NCBI GenBank assembly: GCA_036557665.1
Contig: DATBHG010000072.1
Location: 67,300 to 131,299 of the forward strand
Direction: 5' to 3'
DNA length: 64,000 nt
From: VAZQ01 sp036557665
Lineage (GTDB): Bacteria; Pseudomonadota; Alphaproteobacteria; Rhizobiales; Xanthobacteraceae
A program made the position numbers and the translations under genes. Shown here one piece after another: positions 46,145 to 54,846 of the stretch. The notes beneath the pieces are model-generated. The model searched no databases, was not told the origin of the DNA, and worked only from the letters and a program-made list of their open reading frames with translations. How positions within the stretch are numbered: the stretch's first letter is position 1; each line of letters begins with the position of its first letter.

Positions 46145-47652
46145 GGCCTCCCCCGCAACGCGGCCGTAGTGGTTGCCTCGAGCGCGTGGCTGTAGCTGTC
46201 CAGGAGCTGCGCCACGGATGCCGATGACATGTCGAGCACCGGCTTGGGATAGATGCCGAGCAGGATGGTCAGGGCGACGAGCGGTCCGAGCGTGATCATC
46301 TCGCGGTAGTCGAGGTCCCTGATGGCGGCAAGATTCTGTTTGGTCAGCGGCCCGAACACCACCTTGCGGTAGAGCCACAGCGCGTAGGCTGCCGAAAGTA
46401 TGGTGCCGATCGTCGCCAAGGTCGCGACCAGATTATTCACCCGGAACGTGCCGATAAGGCTGAGAAACTCGCCTATGAAACCCGTGGTGCCGGGCAGCCC
46501 GACATTGGCGAGGGTGAACACCATGAAGGCGGCGGCATAAAGCGGCATGCGATTGACCAAGCCGCCATAGGCCGCGATCTCGCGGGTGTGCATGCGGTCG
46601 TAGACGACGCCAACGCACAAGAACAAGGCCGCCGAGACCAGACCATGGGAGATCATCTGAAAGATGCCGCCGGCTACTCCCTGCGTGGTCGCCGCGAAAA
46701 TTCCCATCGTTACGAAGCCCATATGCGCGACGGAGGAATAGGCAATGAGCTTCTTCATGTCCTCCTGCGCCAGCGCCACGAGCGAGGTGTAGATGACCGC
46801 CACCACCGAGAGCGCGTAGATGAGCGGGGCCAGATCGTGCGAAGCGACGGGGAACATCGGCAGCGAGAAGCGAAGGAAGCCATAGCCTCCCATCTTCAGC
46901 AGAATGGCAGCAAGGATCACCGAGCCGGCGGTGGGCGCCTCGACATGGGCATCCGGCAGCCAGGTATGCACGGGCCACATCGGCAACTTCACGGCGAAGG
47001 AAGCGAGGAACGCGAGCCATGCCCAGGTCTGCAGGCTGCGCGGGAACCCGTGATGCAGCAGCGCAGCAATGTCGGCCGTTCCGGCGTCCCAGTACATGGC
47101 CATTATGGCCAGCAGCATCAGCACGGAGCCGAGCAGGGTGTAGAGGAAGAACTTGAAGCTGGCATAGACGCGGCGCGGGCCGCCCCACACGCCGATGATG
47201 AGGAACATGGGGATGAGCCCGCCCTCGAAGAAGAGATAGAACAGCACGAGATCGAGCGCGGCGAAGGTGCCCACCATCAGGGTCTCGAGCACCAGAAAGG
47301 CCACCATGTACTCTTTGACGCGCCGCTGGATGGGATTCCAGCTGGCAATGATGCAGATCGGCATCAGCCCGGTGGTCAGCACGACGAAAGGCAGCGAAAT
47401 GCCGTCGACGCCCATATGATAGGTGATGGCTCCGCCAAGCCAGGGCTGCTTCTCGACGAACTGAAACTCGGAGGAGGTCGGATCGAAATGGTAGAGCAGC
47501 ATCAGCGAGATGGCGAACGTGACCAGCGTGGTCCACAGCGCGATCCAGCGCGCGTTGCGTTGCTCGGCCTTTCCCTCGCCCGGCAGCGCCATGACGAGCA
47601 GCGCGCCGAGAAGCGGCAGGAACGTGGTAACGGACAGAATCGGCCAGCTCAT
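46141..47652 (-). CDS. nuoM: NADH-quinone oxidoreductase subunit M
   Basis: 503 residues. Antiporter-like subunit. Landmarks: YHMGVDGISLPFVVL, FLYTLLGSVLMLLAIMAMY, FAVKLPMWPVHTWLPDAHVEAPTAGSVILA and KKLIAYSSVAHMGFV. The conserved proton-path lysine and glutamate regions are intact. Confidence 0.97.
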   Translation of the reverse strand: MSWPILSVTTFLPLLGALLVMALPGEGKAEQRNARWIALWTTLVTFAISLMLLYHFDPTSSEFQFVEKQPWLGGAITYHMGVDGISLPFVVLTTGLMPICIIASWNPIQRRVKEYMVAFLVLETLMVGTFAALDLVLFYLFFEGGLIPMFLIIGVWGGPRRVYASFKFFLYTLLGSVLMLLAIMAMYWDAGTADIAALLHHGFPRSLQTWAWLAFLASFAVKLPMWPVHTWLPDAHVEAPTAGSVILAAILLKMGGYGFLRFSLPMFPVASHDLAPLIYALSVVAVIYTSLVALAQEDMKKLIAYSSVAHMGFVTMGIFAATTQGVAGGIFQMISHGLVSAALFLCVGVVYDRMHTREIAAYGGLVNRMPLYAAAFMVFTLANVGLPGTTGFIGEFLSLIGTFRVNNLVATLATIGTILSAAYALWLYRKVVFGPLTKQNLAAIRDLDYREMITLGPLVALTILLGIYPKPVLDMSSASVAQLLDSYSHALEATTTAALRGRP

Positions 47653-47653
47653 T

Positions 47654-49756
47654 TCAGCCGACCCGGCCGCCGAACATGAACCAGGTGATGAATGCCGCCA
47701 CGCCGATCAGCATGGCGAAAGCGTAGTGGTAGAGGTATCCGGTCTGCAGCCGGATGGCGCCCTGCGTGACCTCGAGCACGCGGGCGGAGATGCCGTCCGG
47801 CCCGAAGCCGTCGATCAGCCAGCCGTCGCCGCCCTTCCACAACAGGCGTGCGAGCCACAGAGTCGGACGCACGATGAGGGCATCATAGATCTCGTCGAAG
47901 TACCATTTGTTGAGCAGGAAACGATAGAGCGCCGCGTGCTGGCGCGCGAGCTCGGCCGGCAGCTGCGGGCGGCGCATGTAGAATTCCCAGGCGATCAGGA
48001 AGCCGATTGCCATCATCACCGTCGGGAGCGCTTCGACCAGGTACGGCGGGCGGTGCGTCTCCTGGAGGACTCCGCCGTCCCGCGCAAATTTCAGCGAGTC
48101 GCGGAAGAACTCGGTCACGCCGTGACCGGCGAACACGTCCTGGAACGGAAAGCCGGAGAAGATCGACCCGACCGCCAAAACCCCGAGCGGGATGATCATG
48201 ACCAAGGGACTCTCACGCGCCTCCTCGTAGTGGCGGTAGTCGTGCGGGCTGCCATGAAAGGTAAGGAGGACGAGCCGCCAGGAATAAAAGGCGGTCAGCG
48301 CGGCCGCGATCGCGGTCGCCCAGAAAGCGTACTGCGCCATCGGGTTATGCGCCGCATAGGCGGCCTCGATTATCGCATCCTTGGAGAAATAGCCGGCCGT
48401 CAGCGGAAAGCCAGTGAGCGACAGCGTGCCGACCAGCATGGTCCAATAGGTGAATGGAAGGCGGTCTTTGAGGCCGCCCATGCGCCTGATGTCCTGCTCA
48501 TGATGCATGGCGATGATCACCGAGCCGGAGCCGAGGAACAGAAGTGCCTTGAAGAATGCATGCGTGAAAAGGTGGAACATGCCCACCGAATAGGCGCCGG
48601 CGCCCATGGCAACGAACATGTAGCCGAGCTGCGAGCAGGTCGAATAGGCGATGATCTTCTTGATGTCGTTCTGGACGAGCCCGATCGAGGCGGCAAAAAA
48701 CGCGGTGGTCGCTCCTATGAACGTAACAAAGGTCTGCGCTGCGGGGGCGAGATCGAACAACGGCGAGAGTCGCGCCACCATGAACACTCCCGCCGTCACC
48801 ATGGTCGCGGCATGGATCAACGCCGATACCGGGGTCGGTCCTTCCATCGCATCGGGCAACCAGGTGTGCAGCAGGAACTGGGCCGACTTGCCCATTGCAC
48901 CCATGAACAGAAGCAGGCAGATCAGGGTGAGCGCATCCACATTCGCGCCCAGGAAGTGAATGGTCTTGCCGGTCAGTGCCGGCGCCTGCGCGAATATGGT
49001 GTCGAGGTCGATGGCCCCGGTGAGCGCAAACACGGCGAAGATGCCGAGCGAAAACCCGAAATCGCCGATGCGGTTGACGACGAACGCCTTGATCGCGGCC
49101 GCGTTCGCTTCCGGCTTGTGGTACCAGAACCCGATGAGCAGATAGCTCATGAGCCCCACCCCTTCCCAGCCGAAGAACAACTGCACCAGGTTGTCCGCGG
49201 TCACCAGCATCAGCATCGCGAAGGTGAAGAGCGAGAGATAGGCGAAGAACCGCGGACGGTACGGATCGTCCTCCATGTAGCCGATGGAGTAGAGGTGCAC
49301 GAAAGCCGAGATGGTTCCGACCACGACCAGCATGACCGCGGTCAGGGTATCGATGCGCAGCGCCCACTCGACCTTCAGATCGCCCGAGACGATCCAGGGA
49401 AACAGGCTCACGCGTGCGTCGTGATGGGCAAATCCGACATCCACGAAGGCCACCCAGGACAGCAGCATGGACGCGAACAGCAAGACCGTGGTGACAAGCT
49501 CTGCGGGTCGAGAGCCGCCGGCGGCGGCGGACTGCTGCGCGGCTGGCTCCATCCCCGAATGCGGCAGGCCGGCAGCATGCGACTCCAAGGGCGACGGCGC
49601 GCCGCGAGCGGCACCTTCATCGACCGGCCCGTGCGCGTGATCCTCCGCGCCGGAGGCGGGCGTACCGCCGGGGTGACGCGCATGCGCGCCCGCAAGGCTG
49701 ATCAGGGCGGCGATGATCGCGCCCAGGAGCGGCAGGAAAACAATGGCCTGATACAT
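47654..49756 (-). CDS. nuoL: NADH-quinone oxidoreductase subunit L
   Basis: 700 residues. The largest antiporter-like subunit, with the long C-terminal lateral helix. Landmarks: FFGWEGVGLMSYLLIGFWY, KSAQFLLHTWLPDAMEGPTPVSALIHAATMV, DIKKIIAYSTCSQLGYMFVAMG. Near residues 25-85 it has an Ala/Gly/His-rich loop longer than in most homologues. Confidence 0.97.
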   Translation of the reverse strand: MYQAIVFLPLLGAIIAALISLAGAHARHPGGTPASGAEDHAHGPVDEGAARGAPSPLESHAAGLPHSGMEPAAQQSAAAGGSRPAELVTTVLLFASMLLSWVAFVDVGFAHHDARVSLFPWIVSGDLKVEWALRIDTLTAVMLVVVGTISAFVHLYSIGYMEDDPYRPRFFAYLSLFTFAMLMLVTADNLVQLFFGWEGVGLMSYLLIGFWYHKPEANAAAIKAFVVNRIGDFGFSLGIFAVFALTGAIDLDTIFAQAPALTGKTIHFLGANVDALTLICLLLFMGAMGKSAQFLLHTWLPDAMEGPTPVSALIHAATMVTAGVFMVARLSPLFDLAPAAQTFVTFIGATTAFFAASIGLVQNDIKKIIAYSTCSQLGYMFVAMGAGAYSVGMFHLFTHAFFKALLFLGSGSVIIAMHHEQDIRRMGGLKDRLPFTYWTMLVGTLSLTGFPLTAGYFSKDAIIEAAYAAHNPMAQYAFWATAIAAALTAFYSWRLVLLTFHGSPHDYRHYEEARESPLVMIIPLGVLAVGSIFSGFPFQDVFAGHGVTEFFRDSLKFARDGGVLQETHRPPYLVEALPTVMMAIGFLIAWEFYMRRPQLPAELARQHAALYRFLLNKWYFDEIYDALIVRPTLWLARLLWKGGDGWLIDGFGPDGISARVLEVTQGAIRLQTGYLYHYAFAMLIGVAAFITWFMFGGRVG

Positions 49757-49768
49757 ACCCGCTGCGCC

Positions 49769-50077
49769 TCAGCCCTTCATCAGGTTGACGTCCTCGACGG
49801 CAATGGAGCCGCGGTTGCGATAATACGCCACCAGAATGGCAAGGCCGATCGCCGATTCCGCGGCGGCAACCGTGAGCACCAGAAGCGCATAGACCTGGCC
49901 GACGAGATCGCCGAGAAAGCTCGAGAAGGCCACCAGATTGATGTTCACCGCCAGCAGGATCAGCTCGATCGACATGAGAATGATGATCACGTTCTTGCGG
50001 TTCACGAAGATGCCCACGACCCCGATGGTGAAGATGATGGCCGCAACGGTGAGATAGTGACCAAGCCCGATCGTCAT
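49769..50077 (-). CDS. nuoK: NADH-quinone oxidoreductase subunit K
   Basis: 102 residues, three helices. Landmarks: SIELILLAVNINLVAFS and LTVAAAESAIGLAILVAYYR, holding the two conserved membrane glutamates of the proton path. Confidence 0.97.
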   Translation of the reverse strand: MTIGLGHYLTVAAIIFTIGVVGIFVNRKNVIIILMSIELILLAVNINLVAFSSFLGDLVGQVYALLVLTVAAAESAIGLAILVAYYRNRGSIAVEDVNLMKG

Positions 50078-50088
50078 CGCGGAACGCC

Positions 50089-50703
50089 CTAAACCCCCTG
50101 GCCCGAGCGGACCTTGACGATCTCGATCGATGTCGCCTTGGTGCGTGCGACCTGCTCGGCGATTCTCTGTCGCCTGACTCTGGGCTTATGCTGGAGCGTG
50201 AGCACGATCGCGCCGATCATGGCGACGAGCAGCACGACACCGGCAGCCTGAAAGAAATAGACGTAGCTCGTATAGAGCACCTGTCCCAGCGCCTGAGTGT
50301 TCGGAACATCGGCGAGCGGGGGAATGGGCGTGGCAATCGCCTGGTGCACATTCGCGCCGATCGACCATGTGAACACCACCAGCACCAGCTCGATCAGCAG
50401 GATGATCCCGATCAGTGACCCGATCGGGAGGTATTGCAGGAAACCGTGGCGCAGCCGGGAGAAGTCGACATCGAGCATCATGACCACGAACAGGAACAGG
50501 ACCAGCACGGCGCCGACGTAGACGATGATCAGGATCATCGCGAGGAACTCGGCGCCCAGGAGCACGAACAACCCGGCAGCATTGACGAAGGCGAGAATGA
50601 GGAACAGGACGGAGTGAACGGGGTTGCGCGACGCAATCACCATGAACGCCGAGGCAACGCACGTCGCGCCGAACAGATAGAAGAAAATCGTCGCAACCAG
50701 CAT
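50089..50703 (-). CDS. nuoJ: NADH-quinone oxidoreductase subunit J
   Basis: 204 residues, five helices. Landmarks: NPVHSVLFLILAFVNAAGLFVLLGAEFLAMILIIVYVGAVLVLFLFVVMML is typical, with the pi-bulge region GAVLVLFLF. A basic C-terminal tail follows. Confidence 0.96.
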   Translation of the reverse strand: MLVATIFFYLFGATCVASAFMVIASRNPVHSVLFLILAFVNAAGLFVLLGAEFLAMILIIVYVGAVLVLFLFVVMMLDVDFSRLRHGFLQYLPIGSLIGIILLIELVLVVFTWSIGANVHQAIATPIPPLADVPNTQALGQVLYTSYVYFFQAAGVVLLVAMIGAIVLTLQHKPRVRRQRIAEQVARTKATSIEIVKVRSGQGV

Positions 50704-50709
50704 CGGCCG

Positions 50710-51198
50710 TCACCGGTAAGGGGCGTCCAGCGCGATGTTCGTGGCGATCTCGCGCTCCCAGCGGTCGCCGTTGGCGAGCAGCCGCTCCTTGTCGAACAGC
50801 AGCTCCTCGCGCGTCTCCGTCGCAAACTCGAAATTCGGCCCCTCGACGATGGCATCGACCGGGCAGGCTTCCTGACAAAGCCCGCAATAGATGCACTTCA
50901 CCATGTCGATGTCATATCGGGTAGTGCGGCGAGTACCATCGTTGCGGCGCGGACCCGCCTCGATCGTGATCGCCTGGGCCGGGCAAATCGCCTCGCACAA
51001 CTTGCACGCAATGCAGCGCTCCTCCCCGTTGGGATACCGGCGCAGGGCATGCTCGCCGCGAAACCGCGGGGATACCGGGTTCTTCTCGAAGGGATAGTTG
51101 ATGGTCGCCTTCGGTTTGAAGAAATAACGCATCCCCAGCACCATCGCCGAGATGAACTCCCCCAGGAAAGCTGCGCGGGCGGCGCGATCGAGCCTCAT
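50710..51198 (-). CDS. nuoI: NADH-quinone oxidoreductase subunit I
   Basis: 162 residues. Two 4Fe-4S motifs: CIACKLCEAICPAQAI and CIYCGLCQEACPVDAI. It carries clusters N6a and N6b. An unusual gap to nuoH is filled by a small membrane protein gene. Confidence 0.97.
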   Translation of the reverse strand: MRLDRAARAAFLGEFISAMVLGMRYFFKPKATINYPFEKNPVSPRFRGEHALRRYPNGEERCIACKLCEAICPAQAITIEAGPRRNDGTRRTTRYDIDMVKCIYCGLCQEACPVDAIVEGPNFEFATETREELLFDKERLLANGDRWEREIATNIALDAPYR

Positions 51199-51240
51199 GA
51201 CGTCATTTTCCTGTTGGCGGCGCGCACCGTCCTGCCGCTC

Positions 51241-51489
51241 TCATCGGTTTACCACCGCCGCGGCGAGCCAGTAGCCGAGGCCCGCGAACACGGCGACATC
51301 AGCAGCAAACACCCCCCTGCGGAGAAGCGAAATCTCCTGGCGCATGATGCTGCGATCAATGTCATCGTCGCCGGCGGAACGCGTGCGCAGGCGGCGCTCG
51401 ATTGCCTCCACCAATGGAGCGTACGCCACGGCCGCAATTGCCGTACCGATGATGGCTCCGACGAGGCCGGCGAGGGAAATGTCGATCAT
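51241..51489 (-). CDS. Small membrane protein between nuoH and nuoI
   Basis: 82 residues from ATG 51489. Two helices (AGLVGAIIGTAIAAVAYAPL and FAADVAVFAGLGYWLAAAVV) flank a charged loop (ERRLRTRSAGDDDIDRSIMRQ). It is not one of the 14 core subunits. Being inside the operon, it is probably co-expressed and could be an accessory or assembly factor. No family recognised. Confidence 0.6.
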   Translation of the reverse strand: MIDISLAGLVGAIIGTAIAAVAYAPLVEAIERRLRTRSAGDDDIDRSIMRQEISLLRRGVFAADVAVFAGLGYWLAAAVVNR

Positions 51490-51502
51490 GCCGCTCGAGC
51501 CC

Positions 51503-52549
51503 TCATTGCGTGCCCAGCCCGGCATAATCCCAGACCTGCGCAATGCCGGCCACGATAGCGACCATCGCCAGGGAGACCGGCAGGAACACTTTCCATCCCA
51601 GCCGCATCAACTGATCGTAGCGATAGCGCGGGACCACGGCCTTCACCATCGCGAACATGAAGAACACAAACAGGCATTTGAGTGCGAACCAGATCACCCC
51701 GGGTATCCATGTGAACGGAGCGACCGGGAACGGCGGCAACCAGCCGCCGAGAAACAGCACGGTCGTCATCGCACAGATCGTGAGAATGGCAATGTATTCG
51801 CCAAGGAAGAACAGCAGGAAGGGCGTGGCCGAATACTCGACCGCATAGCCGGCGACCAGCTCAGACTCCGCCTCCACCAGATCGAATGGCGGCCGGTTCG
51901 TCTCCGCGAGTCCCGAGACGAAGAACACGACGAACATGGGCAGCAGTCTGAGCCAGTACCAGCCGAGCAATCCCCACTGGCTCGCCTGGGCCTCCACGAT
52001 CGCCGAGAGATTGAGCGAGCCCGCACAGATGAGCACAGTGATCAGCACAAACCCGATCGAGACCTCGTAGGAGACCATCTGCGCCGCCGAGCGCAAGGCG
52101 GCAAGGAACGGGTATTTCGAGTTGGACGCCCACCCCGCCATGATCACCCCGTAGACCATGAGCGAGGAGATCGCGAAAATATAGAGAATGCCGACATTGA
52201 TGTCCGCGACCGCCCAGTCGGCACTGACCGGGATCACCGCCCAGGCGGAAAGAGCAAGGGCCGCAGTGACCAGGGGCGCCAAGAGGAACACGCCCTTGTT
52301 GGCCCCGGATGGGATGATCGGCTCCTTGAACACGAACTTGAACAGATCGGCGAACGACTGCAGCAGCCCCCAGGGGCCGACGACATTGGGCCCTCTGCGG
52401 ATCTGCACGGCGGCCCAGATCTTGCGGTCGGCATAGAGGATGTAGGCCGTGACGATCAGCAAAAGCACCAGCAGCAGCACGCTCTCTGCCACGATGACGA
52501 TCACCGGCCAGATGTAATCGGTCCAGAGCTCAGCCATTTCTGCGCCCAA
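51503..52549 (-). CDS. nuoH: NADH-quinone oxidoreductase subunit H
   Basis: 348 residues. It lines the quinone chamber. Landmarks: YADRKIWAAVQIRRGPNVVGPWGLLQSFADLFKF and the FDLVEAESELVAGYAVEYS loop, both highly conserved. Confidence 0.97.
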   Translation of the reverse strand: MGAEMAELWTDYIWPVIVIVAESVLLLVLLLIVTAYILYADRKIWAAVQIRRGPNVVGPWGLLQSFADLFKFVFKEPIIPSGANKGVFLLAPLVTAALALSAWAVIPVSADWAVADINVGILYIFAISSLMVYGVIMAGWASNSKYPFLAALRSAAQMVSYEVSIGFVLITVLICAGSLNLSAIVEAQASQWGLLGWYWLRLLPMFVVFFVSGLAETNRPPFDLVEAESELVAGYAVEYSATPFLLFFLGEYIAILTICAMTTVLFLGGWLPPFPVAPFTWIPGVIWFALKCLFVFFMFAMVKAVVPRYRYDQLMRLGWKVFLPVSLAMVAIVAGIAQVWDYAGLGTQ

Positions 52550-52594
52550 GCCGCCCGAGAATCAGATTTTCAACGGCTGCGGTCACGTGCGCCT

Positions 52595-54670
52595 CTACTC
52601 GGCCGCGCGCAGCGCGCCGCGGCTCTCGGCCAGCGCGGAGCACTCCGCCATGATCGGCGATGCCCGCGCGATCGCATTGCTCAAATAGAAATCATCTATC
52701 GCCGGGGCAAAAGGTGCCTTGTCGGGAGTTGCGGAGCGGGCCGCCATCGCCGCCACATCGGCACGCAGCCCGGGCACGATCTGGTCCATGCGCTGGAGGT
52801 GCGGGTGCGCCTTGAACATGGCCTGGCGCAAGGAGGAAAGAGAATCGTACGGCAGCCGGCGCCCCAGCACGTCCGAGAGCGCGCGAATGATCGCCCAGTC
52901 CTCGCGCGCTTCGCCTGGGGGAAACGCCGCGCGTCCCGCCATCTGCACGCGGCCTTCGGTATTGACGAAGATGCCGGATTTCTCCGGATACGCCGCACCC
53001 GGCAGAATGACATCGGCGCGATGAGCCCCCTGGTCGCCGTGCGTCCCGATGTAGACGACGAACGCGCCGGGGGCGATCTCGATCTCGTCGGCCCCGAGCA
53101 GGAAGATCGCGTCGAGCGCGCCCGGCTCTGCCATCTGCCGTGCGGTACGCCCGCCGGAACCCGGAGTGAAGTCCAGATCGAGCGCGCCCACGCGCGAGGC
53201 CGCGGTGTGCAGCACGCAGTAGCCGTTCCAGCTCTCGGCACCGGATCCGGCCGCCACCTGCGCGGCCAGGGAGGCGACCGCTGCACCGTCCGGGCGGGCA
53301 AGGGCGCCCATCCCGACGATCACCAAAGGGTGCTGCGCCTTTCCGAGCAGACGCGCAAAGTCGTGCCGCCCCGTGGCAATATCGGCAAGGGTTTGCGGGC
53401 CGGCGCCGAGATGCTGGTAGGAGTAGGTAATGTCTACCGGCGGACCAATGAGGCCGATGGGGAAATTTCCCATGCGCCAGCGCTTGCGCAGCCGGGCATT
53501 GAGAACGGCCGCTTCGCGCCGCGGGTTCGAGCCGACGAGCAGAAGCGCATCCGCCTGATCGATTCCGGCGATCCCGGCATTGAACAGATAGCTTGCCCGT
53601 CCCTGCCTGGGATCGAGCGCCGCGCCGTCCTGGCGACAATCGCGATTGGCGATGTCGAGCCGGACGAGCAGATCGCGCAAGGCGTAGATTTCCTCGACCG
53701 CAGCGAGATCGCCGACGATCGCCCCCACCCGCTCCGGCGAAGCAGAGGAGATGCGGGCGGCGATGGCGTCGAACGCGTCGCGCCACGAGGCCGGGCGCAA
53801 GCGGCCGCCGTCGCGAATATAGGGCTGGTCCAGCCGCTGCGTGCGCAAGCCGTCCACCACGTGCCGCGTCTTGTCGGAAATCCACTCCTCGTTCACTTCG
53901 TCGTTTACGCGCGGGAGAATGCGCATGACCTCGCGACCGCGCGTGTCGACCCGGATGGCGGAGCCCACGGCATCCATGACGTCGATGGATTCGGTCTTGT
54001 CGAGCTCCCACGGCCGCGCCGCGAATGCGTACGGCTTGGAGGTGAGCGCTCCGACCGGACAGAGATCGACCACGTTACCCTGCAACTCCGAGGTCATGGC
54101 CTCTTCGAGATAGGTCGTGATCTCCATATCCTCGCCGCGGCCGATTGCGCCGAGCTCCGGCACGCCGGCGACCTCGGTCATGAAGCGGACGCAGCGCGTG
54201 CAGTGGATGCAGCGATTCATCACGGTCTTGACCAGGACTCCCACATACTTGTCCTCGACCGCGCGTTTGTTCTCCTTGAACCGGCTGGCATCGACGCCAT
54301 AGGCCATGGCCTGGTCCTGCAGGTCGCACTCTCCGCCCTGGTCGCAGATGGGGCAGTCGAGCGGGTGGTTGATCAGCAGGAACTCCATTACCCCTTCGCG
54401 TGCTTTACGCACCATCGGCGACCTGGTCAGGACCTCTGGCGGCTCGCCCTTGGGGCCCGGCCGGCAGTCGCGCACGCCCCAGGCACAAGAGGCCACCGGC
54501 TTGGGCGAGCCCTTGAGCTCGACCAGGCACATGCGGCAGTTGCCGGCGATCGAAAGCCGCTCATGGAAGCAGAAACGCGGGATCTCGGCGCCGGCGGCCT
54601 CGCAGGCCTGGAGCAGCGTATACTCCGGCGGAACGTCGATCTCCTTGCCGTCGACGAGAAGCTTGCTCAT
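52595..54670 (-). CDS. nuoG: NADH-quinone oxidoreductase subunit G
   Basis: 691 residues from ATG 54670. The N-terminal 2Fe-2S part has FCFHERLSIAGNCRMCLVE, then the cluster ligands CPICDQGGECDLQ and CIHCTRCVRF. The C-terminal part is a degenerate molybdopterin-oxidoreductase domain, as in other NuoG. Its ATG is 2 bases after the stop of a 44-residue ORF. Confidence 0.96.
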   Translation of the reverse strand: MSKLLVDGKEIDVPPEYTLLQACEAAGAEIPRFCFHERLSIAGNCRMCLVELKGSPKPVASCAWGVRDCRPGPKGEPPEVLTRSPMVRKAREGVMEFLLINHPLDCPICDQGGECDLQDQAMAYGVDASRFKENKRAVEDKYVGVLVKTVMNRCIHCTRCVRFMTEVAGVPELGAIGRGEDMEITTYLEEAMTSELQGNVVDLCPVGALTSKPYAFAARPWELDKTESIDVMDAVGSAIRVDTRGREVMRILPRVNDEVNEEWISDKTRHVVDGLRTQRLDQPYIRDGGRLRPASWRDAFDAIAARISSASPERVGAIVGDLAAVEEIYALRDLLVRLDIANRDCRQDGAALDPRQGRASYLFNAGIAGIDQADALLLVGSNPRREAAVLNARLRKRWRMGNFPIGLIGPPVDITYSYQHLGAGPQTLADIATGRHDFARLLGKAQHPLVIVGMGALARPDGAAVASLAAQVAAGSGAESWNGYCVLHTAASRVGALDLDFTPGSGGRTARQMAEPGALDAIFLLGADEIEIAPGAFVVYIGTHGDQGAHRADVILPGAAYPEKSGIFVNTEGRVQMAGRAAFPPGEAREDWAIIRALSDVLGRRLPYDSLSSLRQAMFKAHPHLQRMDQIVPGLRADVAAMAARSATPDKAPFAPAIDDFYLSNAIARASPIMAECSALAESRGALRAAE

Positions 54671-54671
54671 G

Positions 54672-54806
54672 TCAGTTCCATTGCAGCCACAGCAGCAGGC
54701 CGGCAGCGAGCACGAGGCCTGCCGCCATATCAAGGCGTATCAACCATGTGAGTCGCCGCCAGAAGCGGTTGGAGATGATCGTCGTCGATCCTGTTCGCGC
54801 CGTCAT
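54672..54806 (-). CDS. 44-residue membrane peptide between nuoF and nuoG
   Basis: ATG 54806 to TGA 54672-54674, one base before the nuoG ATG ends at 54670. Basic N-terminus (NRFWRRLTWLIRL) and one helix (MAAGLVLAAGLLLWLQW). Tight spacing with nuoG suggests translational coupling. It is too short for default gene calling and matches no core subunit; it may be an accessory protein of complex I. Confidence 0.55.
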   Translation of the reverse strand: MTARTGSTTIISNRFWRRLTWLIRLDMAAGLVLAAGLLLWLQWN

Positions 54807-54846
54807 GCCGGGTTCTTCGCCTTCCAAGTTACCCCTGCCCGGTTCG

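Noticed and set aside
47510..50092. 860-residue plus-strand frame over nuoL-nuoK
   Set aside because: Antisense to intact complex I genes; rich in His/Arg/Glu as expected from complement of G/C-rich membrane genes.
51344..54751. 1135-residue plus-strand frame over nuoH-nuoG
   Set aside because: Antisense to nuoH and nuoG, no recognisable domain.
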